From NCBI RefSeq assembly GCF_017876545.1, contig NZ_JAGIOD010000001.1, positions 2,666,001 to 2,730,000 on the forward strand: 64,000 bases of DNA, read 5' to 3'. Source of the DNA: Brachybacterium sacelli (lineage in GTDB: Bacteria; Actinomycetota; Actinomycetes; Actinomycetales; Dermabacteraceae). A model generated the notes under the pieces. The model saw only the letters and a list, made by a program, of their open reading frames with translations. It did not search any database and was not told where the DNA came from. A program made the translations under genes and the position numbers. Below, one piece after another: positions 18,173-25,930 of this stretch (its first letter is position 1; the number at the start of each line of letters is the position of its first letter).

Positions 18173-19108
18173 TTAATGCCGGCTGAGCTGGCGGTAACGG
18201 GTCGGCGTCACGCCAATCGCCTGGCGGAACATCCGGGCGGCGTGGCCCCGGCTGTGCCAGCCGACCTCACGCATTGCGAGCTCGATCGGCAGTTCGGTTT
18301 CCCGCAGCAGACGCGCCAACCGTTCGGCGCGCAGCGTTGACAGGTACGTCATCGGTGTTTTCCCGTAGGCGTCGACGAAGATACGGCCGAGTTGGGATGG
18401 CGAGAGGTGCACGGCGGCCGCAAGCTCGTGCAGCGTCCACCGTTGCGCCGGGGTGTCGTGGAGGAGGGCGGCAGCTTCGCGGACTTCGGCCCGTAACGGA
18501 GCGAACCGACGGTGGTGGTGCAAGCCGGGCCAAGTCGCCAACCGCTGGGACTGTGTTCGTCGAACCGGAGTCGTCCTAACGTAGGGGGTGATCACATCCA
18601 GCACCGCGAACAACAGCGCCTGCATTCGGTAGAACTTCTTCGGCGACGGTCCGTCGAGGCTGAGCGCGACCATCTCGTCCAGCCACGGCATGAGCATCCC
18701 GGCACGGTCCTCGCCGAGGTGGAGTATTTGGGCCGGTTCGGAGTACAGTTCGTCGGCGAAGTCACGGGCATCCCACCGGTCGGACAGCAACGTGGCGTGT
18801 TGCCAGAAGACTTGATCGATCACATAGTCGCGATCGAGGTAGAGCGTGGTGACGGTGATCGAGCCTTCGGGTTCGCTCCCGCACAGGATGTTCGCGCCGA
18901 GCGCCACGACGTCGCCAACCGTGACGGGTTCCTCGCCGAACTCGCTGAGCAGTATCGCCGAGCCTGCGCGGACGACGATCAGTTTCACGCAGTCGTAGGC
19001 CACCGGGGTGATCGGTGCGTGGATCGCACGCGTACGAGCGAGGACTGGTCGGAAGTTGTTCCCCTGTGCCCGATCCGTTCGAGCTTGTGGTCGTGCGTCT
19101 GATGGCAT
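18173..19108 (-). CDS. AraC-family regulator 2 of the paralogous set
   Basis: About 311 residues from the internal ATG at 19108 (MPSDARPQARTDRAQG); the frame runs on to 19231, so the start is uncertain. Same two-domain design as its paralogues: sensor part with SAILLSEFGEEPVTVGDVVALG and ITVTTLYLDRDYVIDQVFWQ, DNA-binding part with LAAAVHLSPSQLGRIFVDAY and REVGWHSRGHAARMFRQ. It lies head-to-tail behind the SDR gene at 19265-20218, on the same strand, so it may be part of that transcript. Confidence 0.8.
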   Translation of the reverse strand: MPSDARPQARTDRAQGNNFRPVLARTRAIHAPITPVAYDCVKLIVVRAGSAILLSEFGEEPVTVGDVVALGANILCGSEPEGSITVTTLYLDRDYVIDQVFWQHATLLSDRWDARDFADELYSEPAQILHLGEDRAGMLMPWLDEMVALSLDGPSPKKFYRMQALLFAVLDVITPYVRTTPVRRTQSQRLATWPGLHHHRRFAPLRAEVREAAALLHDTPAQRWTLHELAAAVHLSPSQLGRIFVDAYGKTPMTYLSTLRAERLARLLRETELPIELAMREVGWHSRGHAARMFRQAIGVTPTRYRQLSRH

Positions 19109-19264
19109 GGTGTCGGCCCCGGTCGAGGCCACAGCCGCCTGGCTCGGACGTGATGCGGCGGCGGCCCCATGCACATTCGTCGTCGTCGCGGCGTCAAGGA
19201 AGGCGGCGCTCACCCTAGGAGCGCCGCACACGGGCGGGAGGGACGGCCGACCGCTCCAGCCGTT

Positions 19265-20218
19265 CTAGATGCTGGCGCCGCGACCTGCTCGCAGTGATTG
19301 CGCGGAGGTCTCCCACAGGCGTTCGGCTGCCTCGGGGTCGAGCGCCCAGCGCCGCACGCCGTGGACGCCGTCGGTCTCGGCGTCGTTCTCAAGGACCGCG
19401 GCCTCACCGCCGTCTTCAAGGTAGCGACCACCGACGCTGGCGAACTCGGGCGCGACAGCGGCCACCAGCGATGTGGCTGCCCCCTGCTGCGGTGTCTTGT
19501 TCGTGGGGATCTGTTCCCACTGCGCGCGCAGTTCCGCGGGCAGGTGTCGCTGCAGGCCGGTCATGATCCCGCCCGGCATCACGGCATTGGCGATGATCCC
19601 GTCGTCCGCCCAGCGCCGAGTCGCCTCGACGGTGAAGAGGGAGTTGGCGGTCTTGGACTGGCCGTAGGCGCTCCAGGGGTCGTAGGGGCGCTCGCTGTAG
19701 TGGATGTCTTCGAAGATGACGGGGCTGCCGTGGTGGCCGCTGGAGCTGACGGACACGATCCGCGCCCCGGGCGCCGATGCCAGTGCTTCGTGCAGGCCCA
19801 GTGCGAGGGCGAAGTGCCCGAGGTGGTTGACCGCGAACTGCGCCTCCCATCCTTCGGGTGTGCGGGTCAGTTCGGGCAGCGCCATGACTCCGGCGTTGTT
19901 GATCAGCAGGTCCAGCGGGCCTGCCCATCCTGTGGTGAAGGCGGCGACGGACTTCTGGTCGGCGAGATCGAGAGGCTGGAGGTGGACAGCGTCGTTGCCG
20001 GTTGTGGCGCGAATGTCACGAGCGGCCTCCTGTGCGTTGTCGGGGCGGCGCACTGCCAGGGTGACCTCGGCGCCCGCGCGGGCCAGCGATCGTGCCGTTT
20101 CCAGGCCGATGCCGGAGGCGGCGCCGGTGACCACGGCGCGCCGTCCGCTCAGGTCGAGGCCCTCGGTCACGTCGTCGGCGGTGCTCGTGGCGTTGAACCG
20201 GGTGGTGATTCGTGACAT
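19265..20218 (-). CDS. Short-chain dehydrogenase/reductase (SDR)
   Basis: About 317 residues. Classical SDR signatures: cofactor loop TGAASGIGLE, NNAGVMAL, catalytic Ser in VSVSSSGHH and YGQSKTAN (Y-x-x-x-K). Length and motifs fit an NAD(P)-dependent oxidoreductase of the retinol-dehydrogenase/WWOX-like branch. Start taken at MSRITTRFNA, with TTGGAGG close upstream. Transcribed divergently from a tetR gene, with two clear palindromes in the shared 110-bp gap, so it is probably repressed by that TetR and induced by an electrophile or drug. Substrate unknown. Confidence 0.87.
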   Translation of the reverse strand: MSRITTRFNATSTADDVTEGLDLSGRRAVVTGAASGIGLETARSLARAGAEVTLAVRRPDNAQEAARDIRATTGNDAVHLQPLDLADQKSVAAFTTGWAGPLDLLINNAGVMALPELTRTPEGWEAQFAVNHLGHFALALGLHEALASAPGARIVSVSSSGHHGSPVIFEDIHYSERPYDPWSAYGQSKTANSLFTVEATRRWADDGIIANAVMPGGIMTGLQRHLPAELRAQWEQIPTNKTPQQGAATSLVAAVAPEFASVGGRYLEDGGEAAVLENDAETDGVHGVRRWALDPEAAERLWETSAQSLRAGRGASI

Positions 20219-20241
20219 GTGTTCCTCCAAGAAGCTCAGTC

Positions 20242-20260
20242 ACCAGTCAGACTGACTGGT
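20242..20260. promoter_or_regulatory. Operator 1 between SDR and tetR (perfect palindrome)
   Basis: ACCAGTCAG-A-CTGACTGGT is a perfect 9+1+9 palindrome about 25 bases upstream of the SDR start. The same half-site CTGACTGGT recurs at 20303-20311. It is placed to block the SDR promoter. Confidence 0.75.
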
Positions 20261-20301
20261 AAGTCTTTATCGACGCTACGCTGGACCTGGAGGTTCGTCA
20301 A

Positions 20302-20315
20302 ACTGACTGGTCAGT
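20302..20315. promoter_or_regulatory. Operator 2 between SDR and tetR
   Basis: ACTGACTGGTCAGT is palindromic around a TG centre and lies 15 bases before the tetR ATG, overlapping its promoter region. Together with 20242-20260 it makes a two-operator divergent control region, typical of TetR autoregulation. Confidence 0.72.
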
Positions 20316-20329
20316 CTTAGACTGATGGG

Positions 20330-20926
20330 ATGAGTGATGAGCCCACCACCGCCCGCGGAGCCGCGAGCTACCGCCGCCTCCTGGACGCCGCCACCCACGA
20401 GTTCGCGGCCTCCGGCATCGCAGGAGCACGGATCGACCGGGTCATCACCGCCGCCGACTCCAACAAGACCCAGATGTACAGCTACTTCGGCAGCAAGGAC
20501 GGACTGTTCGACGCGGTGTTCGCCCGCGCGCAACGCGAGTTCACCGAGTCCGTCCAGATTGAGGGCCACGATCTGGCCGATTGGGCCGTGCGGCTTTACG
20601 ACGAGTACCTGCGCCGCCCGGACCTGGTGCGGCTGATCACCTGGGCACGCCTGGAGCGTCGCCCGCACGGCTCACTTGTTGACCCCGAGCCGGACGGGCA
20701 GCGCGTCGACGACCCGAAGGTGCACGCCATCGGTGCCGCCCAGGAGGCCGGCCAGATTCGCGAAGGAGATCCGGCCGACATCATGGCCATGGTCATCGCG
20801 ATGTCCATGGCCTGGTCCCCGGTCAGCAACGTCTACGCCGCACACCCCGAGGAGCCGGACGCCGTCCACGAACAGCGGCGGGCGATGCTCCGCGAATGGG
20901 TGCTTACCGCCACCGCACCGCAGTAG
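20330..20926 (+). CDS. TetR-family repressor divergent from the SDR gene
   Basis: 198 residues. N-terminal HTH at about 15-60 (LLDAATHEFAASGIAGARID and NKTQMYSYFGSKDGLFDAVF). The C-terminal ligand domain resembles the group with a TetR_C-type LARLERRPHG region. Start is the ATG at 20330, only 15 bases after operator 2 and without a good ribosome-binding site, so the message may have almost no leader. It probably controls itself and the divergent SDR. Confidence 0.85.
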   Translation: MSDEPTTARGAASYRRLLDAATHEFAASGIAGARIDRVITAADSNKTQMYSYFGSKDGLFDAVFARAQREFTESVQIEGHDLADWAVRLYDEYLRRPDLVRLITWARLERRPHGSLVDPEPDGQRVDDPKVHAIGAAQEAGQIREGDPADIMAMVIAMSMAWSPVSNVYAAHPEEPDAVHEQRRAMLREWVLTATAPQ

Positions 20927-20938
20927 CCATCGACCGCC

Positions 20939-21035
20939 TGTCCACCGCTGCTCGGGTGCATCGCGGAGCAGGCTGACGGCTTGCCGAGCCTCAACCCGTA
21001 GCGGTCCGAACTCACGGAAAGCGAGCGGACCGGGG
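20939..21035 (-). pseudogene. Relic of an AraC-family gene (middle segment)
   Basis: Read on the minus strand, this piece gives FGPLRVEARQAVSLLRDAPE followed by QRWT, matching the linker and first helix of the intact AraC paralogues (FAPLRAEARQAVELLRGAPD). Both flanks are lost. It marks another AraC module that has decayed. The rest of 20927-21193 shows no coding signal. Confidence 0.65.
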
Positions 21036-21193
21036 ACAGAGCACCTAGCGTTGGGCGACGGCGCACAATCCGTCTCTCGTGCCGGCCGCCTTCGAAGCTC
21101 CACGCGTCTTGCAGGTCGAGGTCGTCAACCAAAGTTGACGGTGTTCCGCTCGGTCAGCATCGGCTCACCTGGCTGTCGAGAGGCGGTGCTCTG

Positions 21194-21358
21194 GTGACGG
21201 TTTCGATGCGGGTGATGAGTGCAGGCGATGGGTACAAGTACCTGCTCCGCACGGTCGCCGCGGCCGATGGCGACAGGTCGCTGTCGACGCCACTGAAGAG
21301 GTACTACGTGGAGGCGGGAACGCCGTGGGAAAGCGAACGTAGCCGCGTCTGGTTGTGA
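21194..21358 (+). pseudogene. Relaxase-leader stub R1
   Basis: A GTG-started frame of 54 codons whose first 44 residues (MTVSMRVMSAGDGYKYLLRT onward to EAGTP) match the N-terminus of the intact relaxase at 28474, including the Y-x-Y pair near residue 14. After GTP it diverges and stops. TCACCTGGCTG lies just upstream, as in the other copies. It cannot be a working relaxase because all downstream motifs are missing. Confidence 0.8.
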
Positions 21359-21436
21359 TCGTTCCAGCGTAGTCGCGACTTGCGCGTGACGTGGCGGTCT
21401 CACCGTGGGGCGAGACGCGGAGGGTAGAATTGGATC

Positions 21437-21835
21437 ATGCCTGAGGGTCAGATGATGCGGATCGGGGAGCTGGCGGCGCATATTGATGCCAGCCCAAGAG
21501 TGCTGCGTCATTACGAGGATCAGGGCTTGCTGGCTTCCACGCGTGGGCAAAATGGCTACCGCTTCTATGACCGCGACGCGGTCACCCGGGCCACGAATGT
21601 CAAGACGCTGCTCGATGTCGGCCTTACCGCCGAGGATGTCCGCCAGCATGCCGAGAGCGGTTGTCTGGACGAACCGCTGGACGAGGTTCCGCATTGTAAC
21701 GGTGAACTGGCGCCGATCGAGGCCCGGCTCCACACGCTTAATGAGTTGATCGCGCGGCTGGAAGCGGTCCGGGAGCGGTTGAGTGAGCATGCGCGGTCCG
21801 TGGAGGCTTCGCTGAACCACACAGATCGGGACTGA
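21437..21835 (+). CDS. MerR-family regulator
   Basis: 132 residues. Winged HTH at the N-terminus (MRIGELAAHIDASPRVLRHY, then YRFYDRDAV) and a C-terminal coiled coil (LNELIARLEAVRERLSEHA). One Cys pair (SGCLDEPLDEVPHC) sits at the start of the dimer helix, but without the spacing of known metal sensors. It precedes an MFS gene with a MerR-type promoter (operator at 21886), so it is probably the drug-responsive activator of that pump. Confidence 0.83.
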   Translation: MPEGQMMRIGELAAHIDASPRVLRHYEDQGLLASTRGQNGYRFYDRDAVTRATNVKTLLDVGLTAEDVRQHAESGCLDEPLDEVPHCNGELAPIEARLHTLNELIARLEAVRERLSEHARSVEASLNHTDRD

Positions 21836-21885
21836 CACATCCCGATCGCGGAGGCTCAGGTGAGTTGAGCGTCAGCGCGGGCTTG

Positions 21886-21906
21886 ACCTTGACGCTAGCG
21901 ACAGGT
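21886..21906. promoter_or_regulatory. MerR-type operator in front of the MFS gene at 21959
   Basis: ACCT-TGAC-GCTAGC-GACA-AGGT-like dyad (ACCTTGAC then GCTAGCGACAGGT) with a GCTAGC core. It overlaps a TTGACC -35 box with an over-long spacer of 19-20 bases before CATACG/ATACGG. Long-spacer promoters with a central dyad are the hallmark of MerR-activated genes. Confidence 0.65.
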
Positions 21907-21958
21907 TCATACGGTCACAGGAGCCAGAGGTTCCCGACCGAAAGAAGCCGATTCGTCC

Positions 21959-23197
21959 ATGCCGTCACTACACACCCCACAGCGCTCCACATCGTCGATG
22001 ACTTGGCTGGCAGGCCTACTGCTGACCACGTTCGTCATCGGCACCGATGACTTCATGATCGCCGGAATCCTGCCCGATATCGCCGCAGACTTCGGCGTCA
22101 GCGAAGCCGCAGCAGCTCAGCTCGTCACCGTGTTCTCCCTCGTCTACGCCGCCGCGGCACCAGTCATGGCCGTCACCACAGCCCGCCTGCCACGCAAGCG
22201 ACTCATCGTCGGCGGGCTCGGGTTGTTCGCTGTGATCAACCTCGCGACCGTGTTCGCCCCGAGCTATGCCGCCCTGATGGCACTGCGCGTCGCTGCCGCC
22301 CTGGTCGCGGCGACTATCAGTCCGGCGGCGTTCGCCATCGCAGGGACACTCGCTCCCCCCGGTCGCACCGGCCGGGCGATCGGCACCGTCGCGGCAGGGT
22401 TGACGGTCTCCCTCGTGATCGGTGTGCCCCTGGGCTCGTGGATCGGCGGCGGGTTCGGGTGGCACGCGACCTTCGTTCTGGTCGCGGCCCTAACTACGAT
22501 CGCTGTCGCGGTCACAGCGCTGACCCTGCCCCGGATGCCCGAGACGCCTGTGGTCAGTGTGCGTGAGCGTCTAGTCCTGCTGCGACGCCCCGCGGTGCTG
22601 ACGTGTGTGATCGGCACGATCATCGGGGCAACGAGCGGCCTGATGCCCTACATCTTCATCGCGCCGGTGATCGGTGACGTCAGCGGGGGCGACCGCGGCT
22701 TGGTGCCGGTGGTTATCGGTCTCTACGGCCTGGCGGGTGCGGCAGGTACGGTCATCGGTGGCCGGCTCAACGACCGGTGGGGCACCGACCGGGCTGTCCT
22801 CGCGCTCCTGGTCGTCGTGCTGGCATCGACCATCGCCATCACCGTGACCGGGCTGGTGTTCGGTGGTTTGGTGCCATTCTGGCTGCTGGCGGCCTTGATC
22901 GTCGTGTGGGGTGTCGCCGGGTGGGCGTACAACCCGCCGATGAACGCCCGAGCCCTTCAACTCGCCGGCCCTGCTGGTACCGAGGCGATCGCACTCAACA
23001 CCAGCGGCCTCTACATCGGCATCGCTCTGGCAGGCGCGATCGGCGGCGGCGCGCTGAACCTCGCCGGCGGCATAGCCGTTCTCGCTGCGGCCAGCGGCAT
23101 TGGGCTAATCAACCTCGTCTTCATGACCGTCGCCGTGCGCCGTTACCCCTCCAAACCGCTGACCCAACCGGCCCCTACGCACACCGACTCGCGATGA
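21959..23197 (+). CDS. MFS efflux transporter (DHA1, 12-TM)
   Basis: 412 residues, about 12 hydrophobic helices. The N-terminal helix reads TTFVIGTDDFMIAGILPDIA, typical of the AraJ/PbuE/chloramphenicol-efflux branch of drug:H+ antiporters. Start at the ATG at 21959. It lies between the merR gene with its operator and AraC regulator 3, in one direction, and ends six bases before the AraC start, so MFS and AraC are probably co-transcribed. Confidence 0.87.
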   Translation: MPSLHTPQRSTSSMTWLAGLLLTTFVIGTDDFMIAGILPDIAADFGVSEAAAAQLVTVFSLVYAAAAPVMAVTTARLPRKRLIVGGLGLFAVINLATVFAPSYAALMALRVAAALVAATISPAAFAIAGTLAPPGRTGRAIGTVAAGLTVSLVIGVPLGSWIGGGFGWHATFVLVAALTTIAVAVTALTLPRMPETPVVSVRERLVLLRRPAVLTCVIGTIIGATSGLMPYIFIAPVIGDVSGGDRGLVPVVIGLYGLAGAAGTVIGGRLNDRWGTDRAVLALLVVVLASTIAITVTGLVFGGLVPFWLLAALIVVWGVAGWAYNPPMNARALQLAGPAGTEAIALNTSGLYIGIALAGAIGGGALNLAGGIAVLAAASGIGLINLVFMTVAVRRYPSKPLTQPAPTHTDSR

Positions 23198-23203
23198 CCG
23201 GCT

Positions 23204-24199
23204 GTGATGCACGCCGCCACGTACGGCCAGGCCAGTTCGGCTGAGCCGCCAGGGCCGCTCGCATACCGGCCGATCGTGACGAGATCACGGACCGTGCACC
23301 GCACGATCGCGCCCGTCGCCTATGACTGCGTGGAGCTCATCTTCGTCCGTGACGGCTCGGCGATCCTGCTCAGCGAGTTCGGGGAGCAACCCGTCACCGT
23401 TGGCGATGTGGTGGTTCTTGGCGCGAACATTTTGTGCGGCGGCGAGCCCGAAGGCTCGATCACGGTAACCACGCTGTACCTGGATCGTGACTACGTGATC
23501 GACCAGGTGTTCTGGCAACACGCCGCGATACTGGCGGATCGCTGGGAAGCGCAGGACTTCGCCGACGAGCTGTACTCCGAACCAGCGCAGATACTTCACC
23601 TCGGCGAGCACCGGGCGGGGATGTTGATGCCGTGGCTGGACGAGCTGGTCGCGCTCAGCCTCGCCGGACCCTTGCCGGACCGGTTCTACCGGCTGCAAGC
23701 ACTGCTGTTCGCCGTTCTCGATGTCGTGACGCCGTACGTGAAGACCACCGCGGTGCGCCGGTCCCCGACCCAGCGGAAGGCAACACGCTCAGGTTCTCCA
23801 TCTCTTCACCAGTTCGCGCCGTTGCGAGGCGAGGCCCGGCAAGCCGTCCAGCTGCTCCGCGAGAGGCCCGAACAGCGGTGGACGCTCCAGGAACTTGCCG
23901 CCGCCGTGCACCTCTCCCCGTCTCAACTCGGTCGCGTGTTCGTGGACGCCTACGGGAAGACACCGATGACCTACCTATCGACGCTGCGTGCTGAGCGGTT
24001 GGCGCGTCTGCTGCGCGAGACCGACATGCCGGTCGAGGCCGCGATGCGTGAAGTTGGCTGGCACACCCGCGGTCACGCCGCGAGGTTGTTTCGCCAGGCC
24101 GCCGGGGTCACGCCCACTCGTTATCGCCAGCTCAGTCGAGAACCCCATACCGCAGCCGGAAACTGCCCGCATACGACCAAGCGCACCTTGTCAGCGTGA
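23204..24199 (+). CDS. AraC-family regulator 3 of the paralogous set
   Basis: 331 residues, GTG at 23204 or ATG at 23207. Sensor domain with YDCVELIFVRDGSAILLSEF and ITVTTLYLDRDYVIDQVFWQ; C-terminal HTH pair with LAAAVHLSPSQLGRVFVDAY and REVGWHTRGHAARLFRQ. It follows the MFS gene directly. Its stop codon overlaps (GTGA) the start codon of a truncated relaxase leader, exactly the place a traA gene would occupy in an undisturbed module. Confidence 0.82.
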   Translation: MMHAATYGQASSAEPPGPLAYRPIVTRSRTVHRTIAPVAYDCVELIFVRDGSAILLSEFGEQPVTVGDVVVLGANILCGGEPEGSITVTTLYLDRDYVIDQVFWQHAAILADRWEAQDFADELYSEPAQILHLGEHRAGMLMPWLDELVALSLAGPLPDRFYRLQALLFAVLDVVTPYVKTTAVRRSPTQRKATRSGSPSLHQFAPLRGEARQAVQLLRERPEQRWTLQELAAAVHLSPSQLGRVFVDAYGKTPMTYLSTLRAERLARLLRETDMPVEAAMREVGWHTRGHAARLFRQAAGVTPTRYRQLSREPHTAAGNCPHTTKRTLSA

Positions 24200-24351
24200 C
24201 GGTCTCAATGCGGGTAATGAGCGCGGGCGACGGCTACAAGTACCTGTTGCGTTCTGTCGCCGCCGCTGACGGGGACAGAACGCTCAGCACGCCGTTGACG
24301 AGGTACTACGCGGAGGCGGGAACCCCGTGGGGCGGCAAAGGCAACTCCGTC
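24196..24351 (+). pseudogene. Relaxase-leader stub R2
   Basis: GTG start overlapping the AraC stop. The first 44 codons give the TraA N-terminus (MTVSMRVMSAGDGYKYLLRS to EAGTP), then WGGKGNSV and unrelated sequence up to 24567. GCGCACCTTGTCAGC stands in front of the start, like the element before the intact relaxase. All functional domains beyond the first tyrosines are absent. Confidence 0.8.
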
Positions 24352-24424
24352 ATTGCTGGGGGTGATCTTGCCGGGCTCAGCCTATGCGAAAGCAGGCTTC
24401 ATGGCGAGAGCCGTGCCCGCTCGG

Positions 24425-24464
24425 CAACTGAAACTGCAACTGCAACTGTGATAGTTTTAGTTCA
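24425..24464 (+). promoter_or_regulatory. AACTG repeat region before the SDR/Rrf2 operon
   Basis: Four spaced AACTG units (for example AACTGAAACTGCAACTGCAA) run into GTGATAGTTTTAGTTC. AACTGCAAC recurs at 25884-25892, upstream of the MFS gene at 25931. Shared half-sites in front of both transcripts suggest the Rrf2 regulator encoded between them binds here. -10 candidates are TGATAG and TAGTTC; no single promoter is clear. Confidence 0.5.
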
Positions 24465-24490
24465 ACGGATCGAGGCTGGAGGTGGCAGGC

Positions 24491-25393
24491 GTGAGGACTG
24501 TAGTCGTGCAGGGTGGGACCGACGGGATCGGGAAGGGCCTAGCTTCGGCGTGCCTGCGGCGAGGTGATCGGGTTCTGGTGATCGGTCGCAGCGAGCGCAA
24601 AGGCGAGGAGTTCCTCGATGCCGCGCGAGCCTTCGGGGCCAGTGACCGGGCGGAGTTCCTCGCGGCCGATTTGAGCACGGTCGAGGCGAGCATGCGGGTG
24701 GTTGAGGAGATCACGAGCCGGTTCGACCGGGTTGACGCGTTGGTGCTGTGCGCGCGTCACTACTCCTGGCGGCGCCAGGTGACCCCGGATGGCTTCGAGG
24801 CGACGTTCGCGCTGTTCTACCTGAGCCGGTTCCTGTTCTGCCACGGTCTGAGCGAATCGCTCGGCCGCGCCCAGGCGCCGGTGATCGTGAACGTCGCCGG
24901 GCCTGGCGGTTCGGTGGAGTGGATGCGCTGGGACGATCTGGGGCTGAGCGAGGGCTATGACGGTCAACTCGCGCTGGCCCAGTGCGGGGTCGCCAACGAC
25001 TTGCTTGGGGTGGAGTTCGCACGCCGCCACGCTTCGACGGGGATTCGGTACGTGCTGGTCAATCCCGGCACGGTCGCCACCAGCTTCTCCGGCGACTATG
25101 ACCCTGCCACCCGAGCGCAGATCGAGGCGATGAAGCGCATGGGCGCCCCGGTATCGCAAGCGATCGAGCCGCTCATGGCGATCCTTGACGACTCGCCGGC
25201 CCGGGCACTGAGCGCCTTTGCCGGCGGCGAGCCGCTGCCCATCGACGACACCGGCAGCTTCGATGCCGAGGCAGCCCGACGCCTGGACCGGCTCACCCGT
25301 CAGATGCTCCACGACGCCCACCCTCAGACGGCCGCACACGGCTCCTTGACGACGATGATCGACTCAGCCGGGTCGAAGAAGGCAGATCACTGA
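24491..25393 (+). CDS. Atypical short-chain dehydrogenase-like protein
   Basis: About 300 residues from the GTG at 24491 with GGAGG in front. The nucleotide loop is present (GGTDGIGKG), but the NNAG motif is replaced by CARHYS. Where Y-x-x-x-K should be, the sequence reads YDGQLALAQC, so the catalytic lysine is missing. This may be an NAD(P)-binding sensor or a diverged reductase, resembling the dehydrogenase/reductase family member 12/13-like group. Its stop overlaps the start of the Rrf2 gene by one base. Confidence 0.72.
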   Translation: MRTVVVQGGTDGIGKGLASACLRRGDRVLVIGRSERKGEEFLDAARAFGASDRAEFLAADLSTVEASMRVVEEITSRFDRVDALVLCARHYSWRRQVTPDGFEATFALFYLSRFLFCHGLSESLGRAQAPVIVNVAGPGGSVEWMRWDDLGLSEGYDGQLALAQCGVANDLLGVEFARRHASTGIRYVLVNPGTVATSFSGDYDPATRAQIEAMKRMGAPVSQAIEPLMAILDDSPARALSAFAGGEPLPIDDTGSFDAEAARRLDRLTRQMLHDAHPQTAAHGSLTTMIDSAGSKKADH

Positions 25394-25839
25394 TGGCAGT
25401 CAGCACCCGCACCGCGGTCGCCGCCCACGCGTTGACCTTCCTAGCTCGCTGGCGCGATGACGGATGGCAGTCCTCGGCGAAGATCGCCGAAAGCCTGGAA
25501 AGCAACCCGGTCCTGGTCCGCCGCGTCCTGGGGATGCTTCAGACCAGGGGCCTGGTCACCTCCGCCGAGGGCAGCGGGGGCGGCTGGCAACTGGCTCGTC
25601 CCGCTGAGCAGATCACGCTCTTGGACGCCTACGCCGCCGTCGAGGACGGCACCATCGTCCTGCCGACCCACGCCCACCCACCCAACCAGAGCTGTGTGAT
25701 CGGACGTCACATGCAAGCACTCCTGGAAGACGAGTTCACCGCCGCGCAACGCGCGATGACCGAGCGCCTCTCCCAGACCAGCGTCGCCGACCTGCTCCGC
25801 ACCATCCTGGGCCGCGACCACACCTCCACCGGCTCGTAG
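25393..25839 (+). CDS. Rrf2-family transcriptional regulator
   Basis: 148 residues. Winged HTH with SSAKIAESLESNPVLVRRVL and a Gly-rich wing (GSGGGWQLA), as in Rrf2 proteins such as NsrR/IscR/YwnA. Only one conserved Cys (NQSCVIGRH) is present, so an iron-sulphur cluster of the usual three cysteines is unlikely; a thiol- or ligand-responsive type fits better. Coupled to the SDR-like gene upstream and followed by an MFS pump that shares the AACTGCAAC element. Confidence 0.8.
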   Translation: MAVSTRTAVAAHALTFLARWRDDGWQSSAKIAESLESNPVLVRRVLGMLQTRGLVTSAEGSGGGWQLARPAEQITLLDAYAAVEDGTIVLPTHAHPPNQSCVIGRHMQALLEDEFTAAQRAMTERLSQTSVADLLRTILGRDHTSTGS

Positions 25840-25930
25840 CGCCTCACCACCACGGCCACCGGTCGCGTGTGTCTCGCGACCATAACTGCAACCAAAACGC
25901 TTACAGATTTCTGCATGATCGGAGCCTTGG

